64,000 bases of DNA. It comes from Vespa crabro. Taxonomy: Eukaryota; Arthropoda; Insecta; Hymenoptera; Vespidae. Below the pieces are notes generated by a model. The model saw only the letters and a program-made list of their open reading frames with translations, was not told the DNA's origin and did not search any database. The stretch lies in assembly GCF_910589235.1 (NCBI RefSeq), contig NC_060955.1, positions 10,808,837 through 10,872,836 on the forward strand. Direction: 5' to 3'. Positions 36,766 to 49,997 of the stretch are shown in pieces. The translations under genes and the position numbers were made by a program. How positions within the stretch are numbered: position 1 is the first letter of the stretch; each line of letters opens with the position of its first letter.

Positions 36766-39700
36766 AACTTCGCATATAGCGAAATTCGCGTATGTCGATT
36801 ATGTTTTTCGATAAAAATCATATGAAAACGCCTATTTAAACATAGTAAAAACGTTATATTCTTGTTATATTCTTTATTCTGCATCGATAGAATATAAAAT
36901 CAATTAAATTGAACGAGAGTTCAACTTTACGTTTTTCGACGATTCGCGTATATGAGCGAAAAATCGTATATACGATGCGAAACAATGTTAAAACTTTTAT
37001 TCCAATATAAAATAGATGTTTGATCTTATGAAATGCAATGTTCTGCATCGATTGGTAACATTTTTTAAACTGTGGCGCAAGTATTACTAAAGATTTCACG
37101 AATTTAACTTCGCGTATAGCGAAATTCGCGTATGTCGATTACGTTTTTCGATAAAAATCATATGAAAACGACTATTTAAACATAGTAAAAACGTTATATT
37201 CTTCTTATATTCTTTATTCTGCATCGGTAGAATATAATATCAATGAAATTGAACGAGATTTCAACTTTTCGTTTTTCGACGATACGCGTATATGAGCGAA
37301 AAATCGTATATACGATGCGAAACAATGTTAAAACTTTGATTCCAATATAAAATAGATGTTTGATCTTATGAAATGCAATGTTCTGCATCGATTGGTAACA
37401 TTTTTCAAACTGTGGCGCAAGTATTACTAAAGATTTCACGAAATTAACTTCGCGTAAAGCGAAATTCGCGTATGTCGATTAAGTTTTTCGATAAAAATCA
37501 TATGAAAACGCCTATTTAAACATAGCAAACACGTTATATTCTTGTTATATTCTTTATTCTGCATCGATAGAATATAAAATCAATGAAATTGATCGAGATT
37601 TCAACTTTTCGTTTTTCGACGAAACGCGTATATGAGCGAAAAATCGTATATACGATGCGAAACAATGTTAAAACTTTGATTCCAATATAAAATAGATGTT
37701 TGATCTTATGAAATGCAATGTTCTGCATCGATTGGTATCATTTTTAAAACTGTGGCTCAAGTATTACTAAAGATTTCACGAAATTAACTTCGCGTATAGC
37801 GAAATTCGCGTATGTCGGTTAAGTTTTTCGATAAAAATCATATGAAAACGCCTATTTAAACATAGCAAACACGTTATATTCTTGTTATATTCTTTATTCT
37901 GCATCGATAGAATATAAAATCAATGAAATTGAACGAGATTTCAACTTTTCGTTTTTCGACGATACGCGTATATGAGCGAAAAATCGTATATACGATGCGA
38001 AACAATGTTAAAACTTTGATTCCAATATAAAATAGATGTTTGATCTTATGAAATGCAATGTTCTGCATCGATTGGTAACATTTTTCAAACTGTGGCGCAA
38101 GTATTACAAAAGATTTCACGAATTTAACTTCGCGTATAGCGAAATTCGCGTATGTCGATTAAGTTTTTCGATAAAAATCATATGAAAACGCCTATTTAAA
38201 CATAGCAAACACGTTATATTCTTGTTATATTCTTTATTCTGCATCGATAGAATATAAAATCAATGAAATTGAACGAGATTTCAACTTTTCGTTTTTCGAC
38301 GATACGCGTATATGAGCGAAAAATCGTATATACGATGCGGAACAATGTTAAAACTTTGATTCCAATATAAAATAGATGTTTGATCTTATGAAATGCAATG
38401 TTCTGAATCGATTGGTAACATTTTTCAAACTGTGGCGCAAGTATTACTAAAGATTTCACGAAATTAACTTCGCGTATAGCGAAATTCGCGTATGTCGATT
38501 AAGTTTTTCGATAAAAATCATATGAAAACGCCTATTTAAACATAGCAAACACGTTATATTCTTGTTATATTCTTTATTCTGCATCGATAGAATATAAAAT
38601 CAATGAAATTGAACGAGATATCTACTTTTCGTTTTTCGACGATACGCGTATATGAGCGAAAAATCTCATATACGAACGAAACAATGTTAAAACTTCGATT
38701 CCAATATAAAATAGATGTTTGATCTTATGAAATGCAATGTTCTGCATCGATTGGTAACATTTTTCAAACTGTGGCGCAACTATTACTAAAGATTTCACGA
38801 AAAAAACTTCGCGTATAGCGAAATTCGCGTATGTCGGTTAAGTTTTTCGATAAAAATCATATGAAAACGCCTATTTAAACATAGCAAACACGTTATATTC
38901 TTGTTATATTCTTTATTCTGCATCGATAGAATATAAAATCAATGAAATTGAACGAGATTTCAACTTTTCGTTTTTCGACGATACGCGTATATGAGCGAAA
39001 AATCGTATATACGATGCGAAACAATGTTAAAACTTTGATTCCAATATAAAATAGATGTTTGATCTTATGAAATGCAATGTTCTGCATCGATTGGTAACAT
39101 TTTTCAAACTGTGGCGCAAGTATTACAAAAGATTTCACGAAATTAACTTCGCGTATAGCGAAATTCGCGTATGCCGATTACGTTTTTCGATAAAAATCAT
39201 ATGAAAACGCCTATTTAAACATAGTAAAAACGTTATATTCGTGTTATATTCTTTATTCTGCATCGATAGAAAATAAAATCAATGAAATTGAACGAGATTT
39301 CAACTTTTCGTTTTTCGACGACACGCGTATATGAGCGAAAAATCGTATATACGATGCGAAACAATGTTAAAACTTAGATTCCGATATAAAATAGATGTTT
39401 GATCTTATGAAATGCAATGTTCTGCATCGATTGGTAACATTTCTCAAACTGTGGCTCAAGTATTACTAAAGATTTCACGAAATTAACTTCGCGTATAGCG
39501 AAATTCGCGTATGTCGATTAAGTTTTCGATAAAAATCATATGAAAACGCCTATTTAAACATAGCAAACACGTTATATTCTTGTTATATTCTTTATTCTGC
39601 ATCGATAGAATATAAAATCAATGAAATTGAACGAGATTTCAACTTTTCGTTTTTCGACGATACGCGTATATGAGCGAAAAATCGTATATACGATGCGAAA

Positions 39701-40843
39701 CAATGTTAAAACTTTGATTCCAATATAAAATAGATGTTTGATCTTATGAAATGCAATGTTCTGCATCGATTGGTAACATTTTTCAAACTGTGGCGCAAGT
39801 ATTACAAAAGATTTCACGAAATTAACTTCGCGTATAGCGAAATTCGCGTATGTCGATTAAGTTTTTCGATAAAAATCATATGAAAACGCCTGTTTAAACA
39901 TAGCAAACATGTTATATTCTTGTTATATTCTTTATTCTGCATCGATAGAATATAAAATCAATGAAATTGAACGAGATTTCAACTTTTCGTTTTTCGACGA
40001 AACGCGTATATGAGCGAAAAATCGTATATACGATGCGAAACAATGTTAAAACTTTGATTCCAATATAAAATAGATGTTTGATCTTATGAAATGCAATGTT
40101 CTGAATCGATTGGTAACATTTTTCAAACTGTGGCGCAAGTATTACAAAAGATTTCACGAAATTAACTTCGCCTATAGCGAAATTCGCGTATGCCGATTAC
40201 GTTTTTCGATAAAAATCATATGAAAACGCCTATTTAAACATAGTAAAAACGTTATATTCGTGTTATATTCTTTATTCTGCATCGATAGAATATAAAATCA
40301 ATGAAATTGAACGAGATTTCAACTTTTCGTTTTTCGACGATACGCGTATATGAGCGAAAAATCGTATATACGATGCGTAACAATGTTAAAACTTAGATTC
40401 CAATATAAAATAGATGTTTGATCTTATGAAATGCAATGTTCTGCATCGATTGGTAACATTTCTCAAACTGTGGCTCAAGTATTACTAAAGATTTCACGAA
40501 ATTAACTTCGCGTATAGCGAAATTCGCGTATGTCGATTAAGTTTTTCGATAAAAATCATATGAAAACGCCTATTTAAACATAGCAAACACGTTATATTCT
40601 TTTTATATTCTTTATTCTGCATCGATAGAATATAAAATCAATGAAATTGAACGAGATTTCAACTTTTCGTTTTTCGACGATACGCGTATATGAGCGAAAA
40701 ATCGTATATACGATGCGAAACAATGTTAAAACTTTGATTCCAATATAAAATAGATGTTTGATCTTATGAAATGCAATGTTCTGAATCGATTGGTAATATT
40801 ATTCAAACTGTGGCGCAAGTATTACTAAAGATTTCACGAAATT
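36766..40843. repeat. Array block after the third D cassette
   Basis: Monomers start at 36766 (E), 37106 ('ttcttcttat'), 37446 ('taaagcg'), 37786 (A1, TCGG), 38126 (A2-like), 38466 (B, poly-A), 38805 (A1, TCGG), 39145 (C, 'ttcgtgttat'), 39485 (A1, 339 bp), 39824 (A2), 40164 (C, 'cgcctatag') and 40504 (A2-like, 'ttattcaaac'). The first four repeat 10608-11967 at an offset of 26158 bp. The rest is a shortened relative of the roughly 4.08-kb repeat, with the A1 pair after the B monomer reduced. Confidence 0.84.
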
Positions 40844-43800
40844 AACTTCGCGTATAGCGAAATTCGCGTATGTCGATTAAGTTTTTCGATAAAAATCATA
40901 TGAAAACGCCTATTTAAACATAGCAAACACGTTATATTCTTGTTATATTCTTTATTCTGCATCGATAGAATATAAAATCAATTAAATTGAACGAGAGTTC
41001 AACTTTACGTTTTTCGACGATTCGCGTATATGAGCGAAAAATCGTATATACGATGCGAAACAATGTTAAAACTTTTATTCCAATATAAAATAGATGTTTG
41101 ATCTTATGAAATGCAATGTTCTGCATCGATTGGTAACATTTTTTAAACTGTGGCGCAAGTATTACTAGAGATTTCACGAATTTAACTTCGCGTATAGCGA
41201 AATTCGCGTATGTCGATTACGTTTTTCGATAAAAATCATATGAAAACGACTATTTAAACATAGTAAAAACGTTATATTCTTCTTATATTCTTTATTCTGC
41301 ATCGGTAGAATATAATATCAATGAAATTGAACGAGATTTCAACTTTTCGTTTTTCGACGATACGCGTATATGAGCGAAAAATCGTATATACGATGCGAAA
41401 CAATGTTAAAACTTTGATTCCAATATAAAATAGATGTTTGATCTAATGAAATGCAATGTTCTGAATCGATTGGTAACATTTTTCTAACTGTGGCGCAAGT
41501 ATTACTAAAGATTTCACGAAATTAACTTCGCGTATAGCGAAATTCGCGTATGTCGATTAAGTTTTTCGATAAAAATCATATGAAAACGCCTATTTAAACA
41601 TAGCAAACACGTTATATTCTTGTTATATTCTTTATTCTGCATCGATAGAATATAAAATCAATGAAATTGAACGAGATTTCAACTTTTCGTTTTTCGACGA
41701 TACGCGTATATGAGCGAAAAATCGTATATACGATGCGAAACAATGTTAAAACTTTGATTCCAATATAAAATAGATGTTTGATCTTATGAAATGCAATGTT
41801 CTGCATCGATTGGTAACATTTTTCAAACTGTGGCGCAAGTATTACTAAAGATTTCACGAAATTAACTTCGCGTAAAGCGAAATTCGCGTATGTCGATTAA
41901 GTTTTTCGATAAAAATCATATGAAAACGCCTATTTAAACATAGCAAACACGTTATATTCTTGTTATATTCTTTATTCTGCATCGATAGAATATAAAATCA
42001 ATGAAATTGATCGAGATTTCAACTTTTCGTTTTTCGACGAAACGCGTATATGAGCGAAAAATCGTATATACGATGCGAAACAATGTTAAAACTTTGATTC
42101 CAATATAAAATAGATGTTTGATCTTATGAAATGCAATGTTCTGCATCGATTGGTATCATTTTTCAAACTGTGGCTCAAGTATTACTAAAGATTTCACGAA
42201 ATTAACTTCGCGTATAGCCAAATTCGCGTATGTCGGTTAAGTTTTTCGATAAAAATCATATGAAAACGCCTATTTAAACATAGCAAACACGTTATATTCT
42301 TGTTATATTCTTTATTCTGCATCGATAGAATATAAAATCAATGAAATTGAACGAGATTTCAACTTTTCGTTTTTCGACGATACGCGTATATGAGCGAAAA
42401 ATCGTATATACGATGCGAAACAATGTTAAAACTTTGATTCCAATATAAAATAGATATTTGATCTTATGAAATGCAATGTTCTGCATCGATTGGTATCATT
42501 TTTCAAACTGTGGCTCAAGTATTACTAAAGATTTCACGAATTTAACTTCGCGTATAGCGAAATTCGCGTATGTCGATTAAGTTTTTCGATAAAAATCATA
42601 TGAAAACGCCTATTTAAACATAGCAAACACGTTATATTCTTTATTCTGCATCGATAGAATATAAAATCAATGAAATTGAACGAGATTTCAACTTTTCGTT
42701 TTTCGACGATACGCGTATATGAGCGAAAAATCGTATATACGATGCGAAACAATGTTAAAACTTTGATTCCAATATAAAATATATGTTTGATCTTATGAAA
42801 TGCAATGTTCTGAATCGATTGGTAACATTTTTCAAACTGTGGCGCAAGTATTACTAAAGATTTCACGAAATTAACTTCGCGTATAGCGAAATTCGCGTAT
42901 GTCGATTAAGTTTTTCGATAAAAATCATATGAAAACGCCTATTTAAACATAGCAAACACGTTATATTCTTGTTATATTCTTTATTCTGCATCGATAGAAT
43001 ATAAAATCAATGAAATTGAACGAGATATCTACTTTTCGTTTTTCGACGATACGCGTATATGAGCGAAAAATCTCATATACGAACGAAACAATGTTAAAAC
43101 TTCGATTCCAATATAAATTAGATGTTTGATCTTATGAAATGAAATGTTCTGCATCGATTTGTAACATTTTTCAAACTGTGGCGCAACTATTACTAAAGAT
43201 TTCACGAAAAAAACTTCGCGTATAGCGATATTCGCGTATGTCGGTTAAGTTTTTCGATAAAAATCATATGAAAACGCCTATTTAAACATAGCAAACACGT
43301 TATATTCTTGTTATATTCTTTATTCTGCATCGATAGAATATAAAATCAATGAAATTGAACAAGATTTCAACTTTTCGTTTTTCGACGATACGCGTATATG
43401 AGCGAAAAATCGTATATACGACGCGAAACAATGTTAAAACTTTGATTCCAATATAAAATAGATGTTTGATCTTATGAAATGCAATGTTCTGCTTCGATTG
43501 GTATCATTTTTCAAACTGTGGCTCAAGTATTACTAAAGATTTCACGAAATTAACTTCGCGTATAGCGAAATTCGCGTATGTCGATTAAGTTTTTCGATAA
43601 AATTCATATGAAAACGCCTATTTAACCATAGCAAACACGTTATATTCTTGTTATATTCTTTATTCTGCATCGATAGAATATAAAATCAATGAAATTGAAC
43701 GAGATTTCAACTTTTCGTTTTTCGACGATACGCGTATATGAGCGAAAAATCGTATATACGATGCGAAACAATGTTAAAACTTTGATTCCAATATAAAATA

Positions 43801-44231
43801 GATGTTTGATCTTATGAAATGCAATGTTCTGCATCGATTGGTAACATTTTTCAAACTGTGGCGCAAGTATTACAAAAGATTTCACGAAATTAACTTCGCG
43901 TATAGCGAAATTCGCGTATGTCGATTAAGTTTTTCGATAAAAATCATATGAAAACGCCTATTTAAACATAGCAAACACGTTATATTCTTGTTATATTCTT
44001 TATTCTGCATCGATAGAATATAAAATCAATGAAATTGAACGAGATTTCAACTTTTCGTTTTTCGACGATACGCGTATATGAGCGAAAAATCGTATATACG
44101 ATGCGAAACAATGTTAAAACTTTGATTCCAATATAAAATAGATGTTTGATCTTATGAAATGCAATGTTCTGCATCGATTGGTAACATTTTTCAAACTGTG
44201 GCGCAAGTATTACAAAAGATTTCACGAAATT
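40844..44231. repeat. Array block: E-led run, then a 4.08-kb-type run with an 11-bp deletion
   Basis: Monomers start at 40844 (E), 41184 ('ttcttcttat'), 41524 (A), 41864 ('taaagcg'), 42204 (A3, TCGG), 42544 (A2-like, 329 bp), 42873 (B, poly-A), 43212 (A3, TCGG, 'ctgcttcg'), 43552 (A1, 'aaattcat') and 43892 (A1). The run from 42544 matches 26225 and 30305 onwards. The E-led trio normally follows a D cassette; here it follows an ordinary A monomer. It was therefore copied, or left behind, without D. Confidence 0.83.
42544..42872. repeat. 329-bp monomer with one 11-bp unit lost
   Basis: Near 42633 the sequence runs from 'cacgt' straight into a single 'tatattcttta' unit, so one copy of the 11-bp tandem unit is missing. 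The change shifts the minus-strand frame so that a 110-codon open frame spans this monomer and its left neighbour. That is a by-product and not a gene. The same loss occurs independently in the hybrid monomer at 47969. Confidence 0.9.
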
Positions 44232-47200
44232 AACTTCGCGTATAGCGAAATTCGCGTATGCCGATTACGTTTTTCGATAAAAATCATATGAAAACGCCTA
44301 TTTAAACATAGTAAAAACGTTATAATCTTGTTATATTCTTTATTCTGCATCGATAGAATATAAAATCAATGAAATTGAACGAGATTTCAACTTTTCGTTT
44401 TTCGACGATACGCGTATATGAGCGAAAAATCGTATATACGATGCGAAACAATGTTAAAACTTAGATTCCAATATAAAATAGATGTTTGATCTTATGAAAT
44501 GCAATGTTCTGCATCGATTGGTAACATTTCTCAAACTGTGGCTCAAGTATTACTAAAGATTTCACGAAATTAACTTCGCGTATAGCGAAATTCGCGTATG
44601 TCGATTAAGTTTTCGATAAAAATCATATGAAAACGCCTATTTAAACATAGCAAACACGTTATAATCTTGTTATATTCTTTATTCTGCATCGATAGAATAT
44701 AAAATCAATGAAATTGAACGAGATTTCAACTTTTCGTTTTTCGACGATACGCGTATATGAGCGAAAAATCGTATATACGATGCGAAACAATGTTAAAACT
44801 TTGATTCCAATATAAAATAGATGTTTGATCTTATGAAATGCAATGTTCTGCATCGATTGGTAACATTTTTCAAACTGTGGCGCAAGTATTACAAAAGATT
44901 TCACGAAATTAACTTCGCGTATAGCGAAATTCGCGTATGTCGATTAAGTTTTTCGATAAAAATCATATGAAAACGCCTATTTAAACATAGCAAACACGTT
45001 ATATTCTTGTTATATTCTTTATTCTGCATCGATAGAATATAAAATCAATGAAATTGAACGAGATTTCAACTTTTCGTTTTTCGACGAAACGCGTATATGA
45101 GCGAAAAATCGTATATACGATGCGAAACAATGTTAAAACTTTGATTCCAATATAAAATAGATGTTTGATCTTATGAAATGCAATGTTCTGAATCGATTGG
45201 TAACATTTTTCAAACTGTGGCACAAGTATTACAAAAGATTTCACGAAATTAACTTCGCGTATAGCGAAATTCCCGTATGCCGATTAGGTTTTTCGATAAA
45301 AATCATATGAAAACGCCTATTTAAACATAGTAAAAACGTTATAATCTTGTTATATTCTTTATTCTGCATCGATAGAATATAAAATCAATGAAATTGAACG
45401 AGATTTCAACTTTTCGTTTTTCGACGATACGCGTATATGAGCGAAAAATCGTATATACGATGCGAAACAATGTTAAAACTTTGATTCCAATATAAAATAG
45501 ATGTTTGATCTTATGAAATGCAATGTTCTGCATCGATTGGTAACATTTTTCAAACTGTGGCGCAAGTATTACAAAAGATTTCACGAAATTAACTTCGCGT
45601 ATAGCGAAATTCGCGTATGTCGATTAAGTTTTTCGATAAAAATCATATGAAAACGCCTATTTAAACATAGCAAACACGTTATATTCTTGTTATATTCTTT
45701 ATTCTGCATCGATAGAATATAAAATCAATGAAATTGAACGAGATTTCAACTTTTCGTTTTTCGACGATACGCGTATATGAGCGAAAAATCGTATATACGA
45801 TGCGAAACAATGTTAAAACTTTGATTCCAATATAAAATAGATGTTTGATCTTATGAAATGCAATGTTCTGCATCGATTGGTAACATTTTTCAAACTGTGG
45901 CGCAAGTATTACAAAAGATTTCACGAAATTAACTTCGCGTATAGCGAAATTCGCGTATGCCGATTACGTTTTTCGATAAAAATCATATGAAAACGCCTAT
46001 TTAAACATAGTAAAAACGTTATAATCTTGTTATATTCTTTATTCTGCATCGATAGAATATAAAATCAATGAAATTGAACGAGATTTCAACTTTTCGTTTT
46101 TCGACGATACGCGTATATGAGCGAAAAATCGTATATACGATGCGAAACAATGTTAAAACTTAGATTCCAATATAAAATAGATGTTTGATCTTATGAAATG
46201 CAATGTTCTGCATCGATTGGTAACATTTCTCAAACTGTGGCTCAAGTATTACTAAAGATTTCACGAAATTAACTTCGCGTATAGCGAAATTCGCGTATGT
46301 CGATTAAGTTTTCGATAAAAATCATATGAAAACGCCTATTTAAACATAGCAAACACGTTATAATCTTGTTATATTCTTTATTCTGCATCGATAGAATATA
46401 AAATCAATGAAATTGAACGAGATTTCAACTTTTCGTTTTTCGACGATACGCGTATATGAGCGAAAAATCGTATATACGATGCGAAACAATGTTAAAACTT
46501 TGATTCCAATATAAAATAGATGTTTGATCTTATGAAATGCAATGTTCTGCATCGATTGGTAACATTTTTCAAACTGTGGCGCAAGTATTACAAAAGATTT
46601 CACGAAATTAACTTCGCGTATAGCGAAATTCGCGTATGTCGATTAAGTTTTTCGATAAAAATCATATGAAAACGCCTATTTAAACATAGCAAACACGTTA
46701 TATTCTTGTTATATTCTTTATTCTGCATCGATAGAATATAAAATCAATGAAATTGAACGAGATTTCAACTTTTCGTTTTTCGACGAAACGCGTATATGAG
46801 CGAAAAATCGTATATACGATGCGAAACAATGTTAAAACTTTGATTCCAATATAAAATAGATGTTTGATCTTATGAAATGCAATGTTCTGAATCGATTGGT
46901 AACATTTTTCAAACTGTGGCGCAAGTATTACAAAAGATTTCACGAAATTAACTTCGCGTATAGCGAAATTCCCGTATGCCGATTAGGTTTTTCGATAAAA
47001 ATCATATGAAAACGCCTATTTAAACATAGTAAAAACGTTATAATCTTGTTATATTCTTTATTCTGCATCGATAGAATATAAAATCAATGAAATTGAACGA
47101 GATTTCAACTTTTCGTTTTTCGACGATACGCGTATATGAGCGAAAAATCGTATATACGATGCGAAACAATGTTAAAACTTAGATTCCAATATAAAATAGA

Positions 47201-47968
47201 TGTTTGATCTTATGAAATGCAATGTTCTGCATCGATTGGTAACATTTCTCAAACTGTGGCTCAAGTATTACTAAAGATTTCACGAAATTAACTTCGCGTA
47301 TAGCGAAATTCGCGTATGTCGATTAAGTTTTCGATAAAAATCATATGAAAACGCCTATTTAAACATAGCAAACACGTTATAATCTTGTTATATTCTTTAT
47401 TCTGCATCGATAGAATATAAAATCAATGAAATTGAACGAGATTTCAACTTTTCGTTTTTCGACGATACGCGTATATGAGCGAAAAATCGTATATACGATG
47501 CGAAACAATGTTAAAACTTTGATTCCAATATAAAATAGATGTTTGATCTTATGAAATGCAATGTTCTGCATCGATTGGTAACATTTTTCAAACTGTGGCG
47601 CAAGTATTACAAAAGATTTCACGAAATTAACTTCGCGTATAGCGAAATTCGCGTATGTCGATTAAGTTTTTCGATAAAAATCATATGAAAACGCCTATTT
47701 AAACATAGCAAACACGTTATATTCTTGTTATATTCTTTATTCTGCATCGATAGAATATAAAATCAATGAAATTGAACGAGATTTCAACTTTTCGTTTTTC
47801 GACGAAACGCGTATATGAGCGAAAAATCGTATATACGATGCGAAACAATGTTAAAACTTTGATTCCAATATAAAATAGATGTTTGATCTTATGAAATGCA
47901 ATGTTCTGAATCGATTGGTAACATTTTTCAAACTGTGGCGCAAGTATTACAAAAGATTTCACGAAATT
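44232..47968. repeat. 1019-bp three-monomer HOR (C-A1-A2), three copies
   Basis: The copies are 44232-45250, 45931-46949 and 46950-47968. Each has C, then A1 with one T missing ('aagttttcgat', 339 bp), then A2 ('gaaacgcg', 'ctgaatcg', 'ttacaaaag'). The C and A1 members share the rare 'tataatcttg'. Two A1 monomers at 45251 and 45591 separate copies 1 and 2. The one at 45251 and the C monomer at 46950 share the private 'attcccgtatgccgattagg'. This is the most homogeneous stretch in the window and probably the most recently amplified. Confidence 0.92.
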
Positions 47969-48636
47969 AACTTCGCCTATAGCGAAATTCGCGTATGCCG
48001 ATTACGTTTTTCGATAAAAATCATATGAAAACGCCTATTTAAACATAGTAAAAACGTTATATTCTTTATTCTGCATCGATAGAATATAAAATCAATGAAA
48101 TTGAACGAGATATCTACTTTTCGTTTTTCGACGATACGCGTATATGAGCGAAAAATCTCATATACGAACGAAACAATGTTAAAACTTCGATTCCAATATA
48201 AAATAGATGTTTGATCTTATGAAATGCAATGTTCTGCATCGATTGGTAACATTTTTCAAACTGTGGCGCAACTATTACTAAAGATTTCACGAAATTAGCT
48301 TCGCGTATAGCGAAATTCGCGTATGTCGGTTAAGTTTTTCGATAAAAATCATATGAAAACGCCTACTTAAACATAGCAAACACGTTATATTCTTGTTATA
48401 TTCTTTATTCTGCATCGATAGAATATAAAATCAATGAAATTGAACGAGATTTCAACTTTTCGTTTTTCGACGATACGCGTATATGAGCGAAAAATCGTAT
48501 ATACGATGCGAAACAATGTTACAACTTTGATTCCAATATAAAATAGATGTTTGATCTTATGAAATGCAATGTTCTGCATCGATTGGTATCATTTTTCAAA
48601 CTGTGGCTCAAGTATTACTAAAGATTTCACGAAATT
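47969..48636. repeat. Hybrid C/B monomer (328 bp) and 'agctt' A3 monomer
   Basis: The 47969 monomer has a C front ('cgcctatag', 'gccgattacg', 'atagtaaaaacg'), lacks one 11-bp unit and continues as B ('gatatctac', 'tctcatatacgaacg', 'gcaactatt'). It ends the 3-mer HOR. The 48297 monomer opens 'agcttcgcg', is TCGG type and has an A3 end. It matches 8907 and 17389, both of which also sit directly before a D1 monomer, so this is a conserved left flank of the D cassette. Confidence 0.86.
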
Positions 48637-49997
48637 AACTTCGCGTATAGCGAAATTCGCGTATGCCGATTACGTTTTTCGATAAAAATCATATGAAAAC
48701 GCCTATTTAAACATAGTAAAAACGTTATTTTCTTGTTATATTCTTTATTCTTCATCGATAGAATATAAAATCAATGAAATTGAACGAGATATCAACTTTT
48801 CGTTTTTCGACGATACGCGTATATGAGCGAAAAATCGTATATACGAACGAAACAATGTTAAAACTTCGATTCCAATATAAAATAGATGTTTGATCTTATG
48901 AAATGCAATGTTCTGCATCGATTGGTAACATTTTTCAAACTGTGGCGAAAGTATTACTAAAGATATCACCATTTAATCTTCCCATATAGCGAAATTCGCG
49001 TATATCGATTATGTTTTTCAACAATTTTCATATGAAAACGCGTATTTAGTCACAGTAAAAACATTATATTCTTGTTATACTCTTTATTCTGCATCGATAG
49101 AATATAAAATCAATGAAATTGAACGAGATTTCAACTTTTCGTTTCTCGACGATACGCTTATATGAGCGAAAAATCGTATATACGATATGAAACAATGTTA
49201 AAAACTTTGATTCCAATATAAAATAGATGTTTGATCTTATGAAATGGATTGTTCTGAATGGACTGGTAACATTTCTCAAACTGTGGTGAAAGTATTACTA
49301 AAGATATCACCATTTAATCTTCGCATATAGCGAAATTCGCGTATATCGATTATGTTTTTCAACAATTTTCATATGAAAACGCGTATTTAGACACAGTAAA
49401 AACATTATATTCTTGTTATACTCTTTATTCTGCATCGATAGAATATAAAATCAATGAAATTTAACGGGATTTCAACTTTTCGTTTTTCGACGATACGCGT
49501 ATATGAGCGAAAAATCGTATATACGTTACGAAAAAATGTTAAAAACTTCGATTCCAATATAAAATAGATTTTGATCTTATGAAATGGATTGTTCTGAATG
49601 GACTGGTAACATTTCTCAAACTGAGGCGCAAGTATAAGTAAAGATTTCACGAATTCAACTTCGCATATAGCGAAATTCGCGTATGTCGATTACGATTTTC
49701 AAAAATTTTCATATAAAAACGCGTATTTAGATACAGTAAAAACATTATATTCTTGTTTTATTCTTTATTCTGCATCGATAGAATATACAATCAATGAAAT
49801 TGAACAAAATTTCAACTTTTCGTTTTTCGACGATACGCGTATATGAGCGAAAAATCGTATATACGATACGAAATAATGTTAAAAACTTCGATTCCAATAT
49901 AAAATAGATATTTGATCTTATGAAATGCAATGTTCTGAATCGATTGGTAACATTTCTCAAACTGTGGAGCGAGTATAACTAAAGATTTCACGAATTC
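48637..49997. repeat. Diverged D cassette, copy 4 (D1-D2-D4-D3)
   Basis: Monomers start at 48637 (D1, 339 bp, C-type front), 48976 (D2, 341 bp, with 'tttagtcacag'), 49317 (D4, 340 bp, 'ttaacggg', 'cgttacgaaaaaatg', 'ctgaggcgc') and 49657 (D3, 341 bp, 'gaacaaaatttc'). D1 and D2 match 9247-9925 at an offset of about 39390 bp; D4 and D3 match 35744-36424. The D4 end ('gtataag', 'gatttcacgaattc') already has D3-style bases, so the D4-D3 junction differs slightly from copy 3. Confidence 0.88.

Noticed and set aside
42534..42866. 110-codon minus-strand open frame, the longest in the window
   Set aside because: It results from loss of one 11-bp unit, which joins two satellite frames across a monomer border. 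There is no other sign of coding.
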